A DNA stretch of 39,230 nt from Methanothrix sp. (GTDB lineage: Archaea > Halobacteriota > Methanosarcinia > Methanotrichales > Methanotrichaceae). A program made the position numbers and the translations under genes. Where the stretch lies: assembly GCA_026394565.1 (NCBI GenBank), contig JAPKYA010000085.1, positions 1 to 39,230 on the forward strand, given 5' to 3'. Numbering within the stretch: position 1 is the stretch's first letter; each line of letters opens with the position of its first letter. A model generated the notes under the pieces. The model was not told where the DNA came from. It worked only from the letters and a program-made list of their open reading frames with translations, and did no database searches. Positions 39,215 to 39,230 of this stretch are shown here, one piece after another.

Positions 39215-39230
39215 CACGGCCTTCGTCTAA

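Overview
The window looks like a chromosomal segment of a methanogenic euryarchaeon. The signs are the paired methanogen-specific families DUF1890 and DUF1894, an archaeal tRNA G10 methyltransferase, an archaeal Cmi4-like helix-turn-helix protein, ubiquitin-like/E1-like sulfur-carrier genes and archaeal TATA-box promoters. The overall flavour (acyl-CoA synthetase, LEA-like and secreted proteins) suggests Methanothrix (Methanosaeta) or a relative, but the genus is inferred, not proven. No rRNA, tRNA or CRISPR array was recognised.

Layout. 1-787: the end of an IS21-family element whose istA runs off the left edge. 800-9600: mostly minus-strand genes. These encode a secreted transglutaminase-like protein, an acylphosphatase/coiled-coil protein, a translationally coupled AAA ATPase and PhnP-like hydrolase, an AI-2E-family permease, a ferredoxin-like protein, two secreted proteins, and a GNAT toxin coupled to a 50-residue putative antitoxin. 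10.1-13.7 kb: one giant secreted glycoprotein-like protein. 13.8-19.2 kb: a broken glutamine synthetase fragment, a YdjM-like membrane protein, a winged-helix regulator, an acyl-CoA synthetase, a PLP aminotransferase and three small proteins.

19.3-23.2 kb is an unusual cluster. Several small 11-residue-repeat (LEA/synuclein-like) proteins, a DUF1328 membrane protein and a secreted aromatic-rich protein sit with four copies of one ribbon-helix-helix (RHH) regulator: two intact and two decayed. Three intergenic regions between divergent genes carry the same promoter/operator block, and four genes share one ribosome-binding leader. This reads as a duplicated, co-regulated surface or stress regulon.

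23.3-25.5 kb: a cupredoxin fused to a sugar-dehydrogenase-type beta-propeller, then an acidic hypothetical protein. 25.6-28.85 kb: a compact minus-strand operon with two beta-grasp sulfur carriers, an E1-like adenylyltransferase, DUF1890, DUF1894, MoaE and CutA. 29.0-35.0 kb is a defence-like island: an ERCC4-type nuclease, a PIN-toxin tail fragment, an Avs-like STAND NTPase with an N-terminal PD-(D/E)XK-type domain (its last ~115 residues shifted out of frame), and a RhuM-family protein. 35.1-39.2 kb returns to core functions: S-adenosyl/S-inosylhomocysteine hydrolase, an APH-fold kinase, Trm-G10 and a Cmi4-like regulator.

The two most interesting systems are the RHH/11-mer-repeat cluster (19.3-23.2 kb) and the Avs-like/RhuM island (29.0-35.0 kb).
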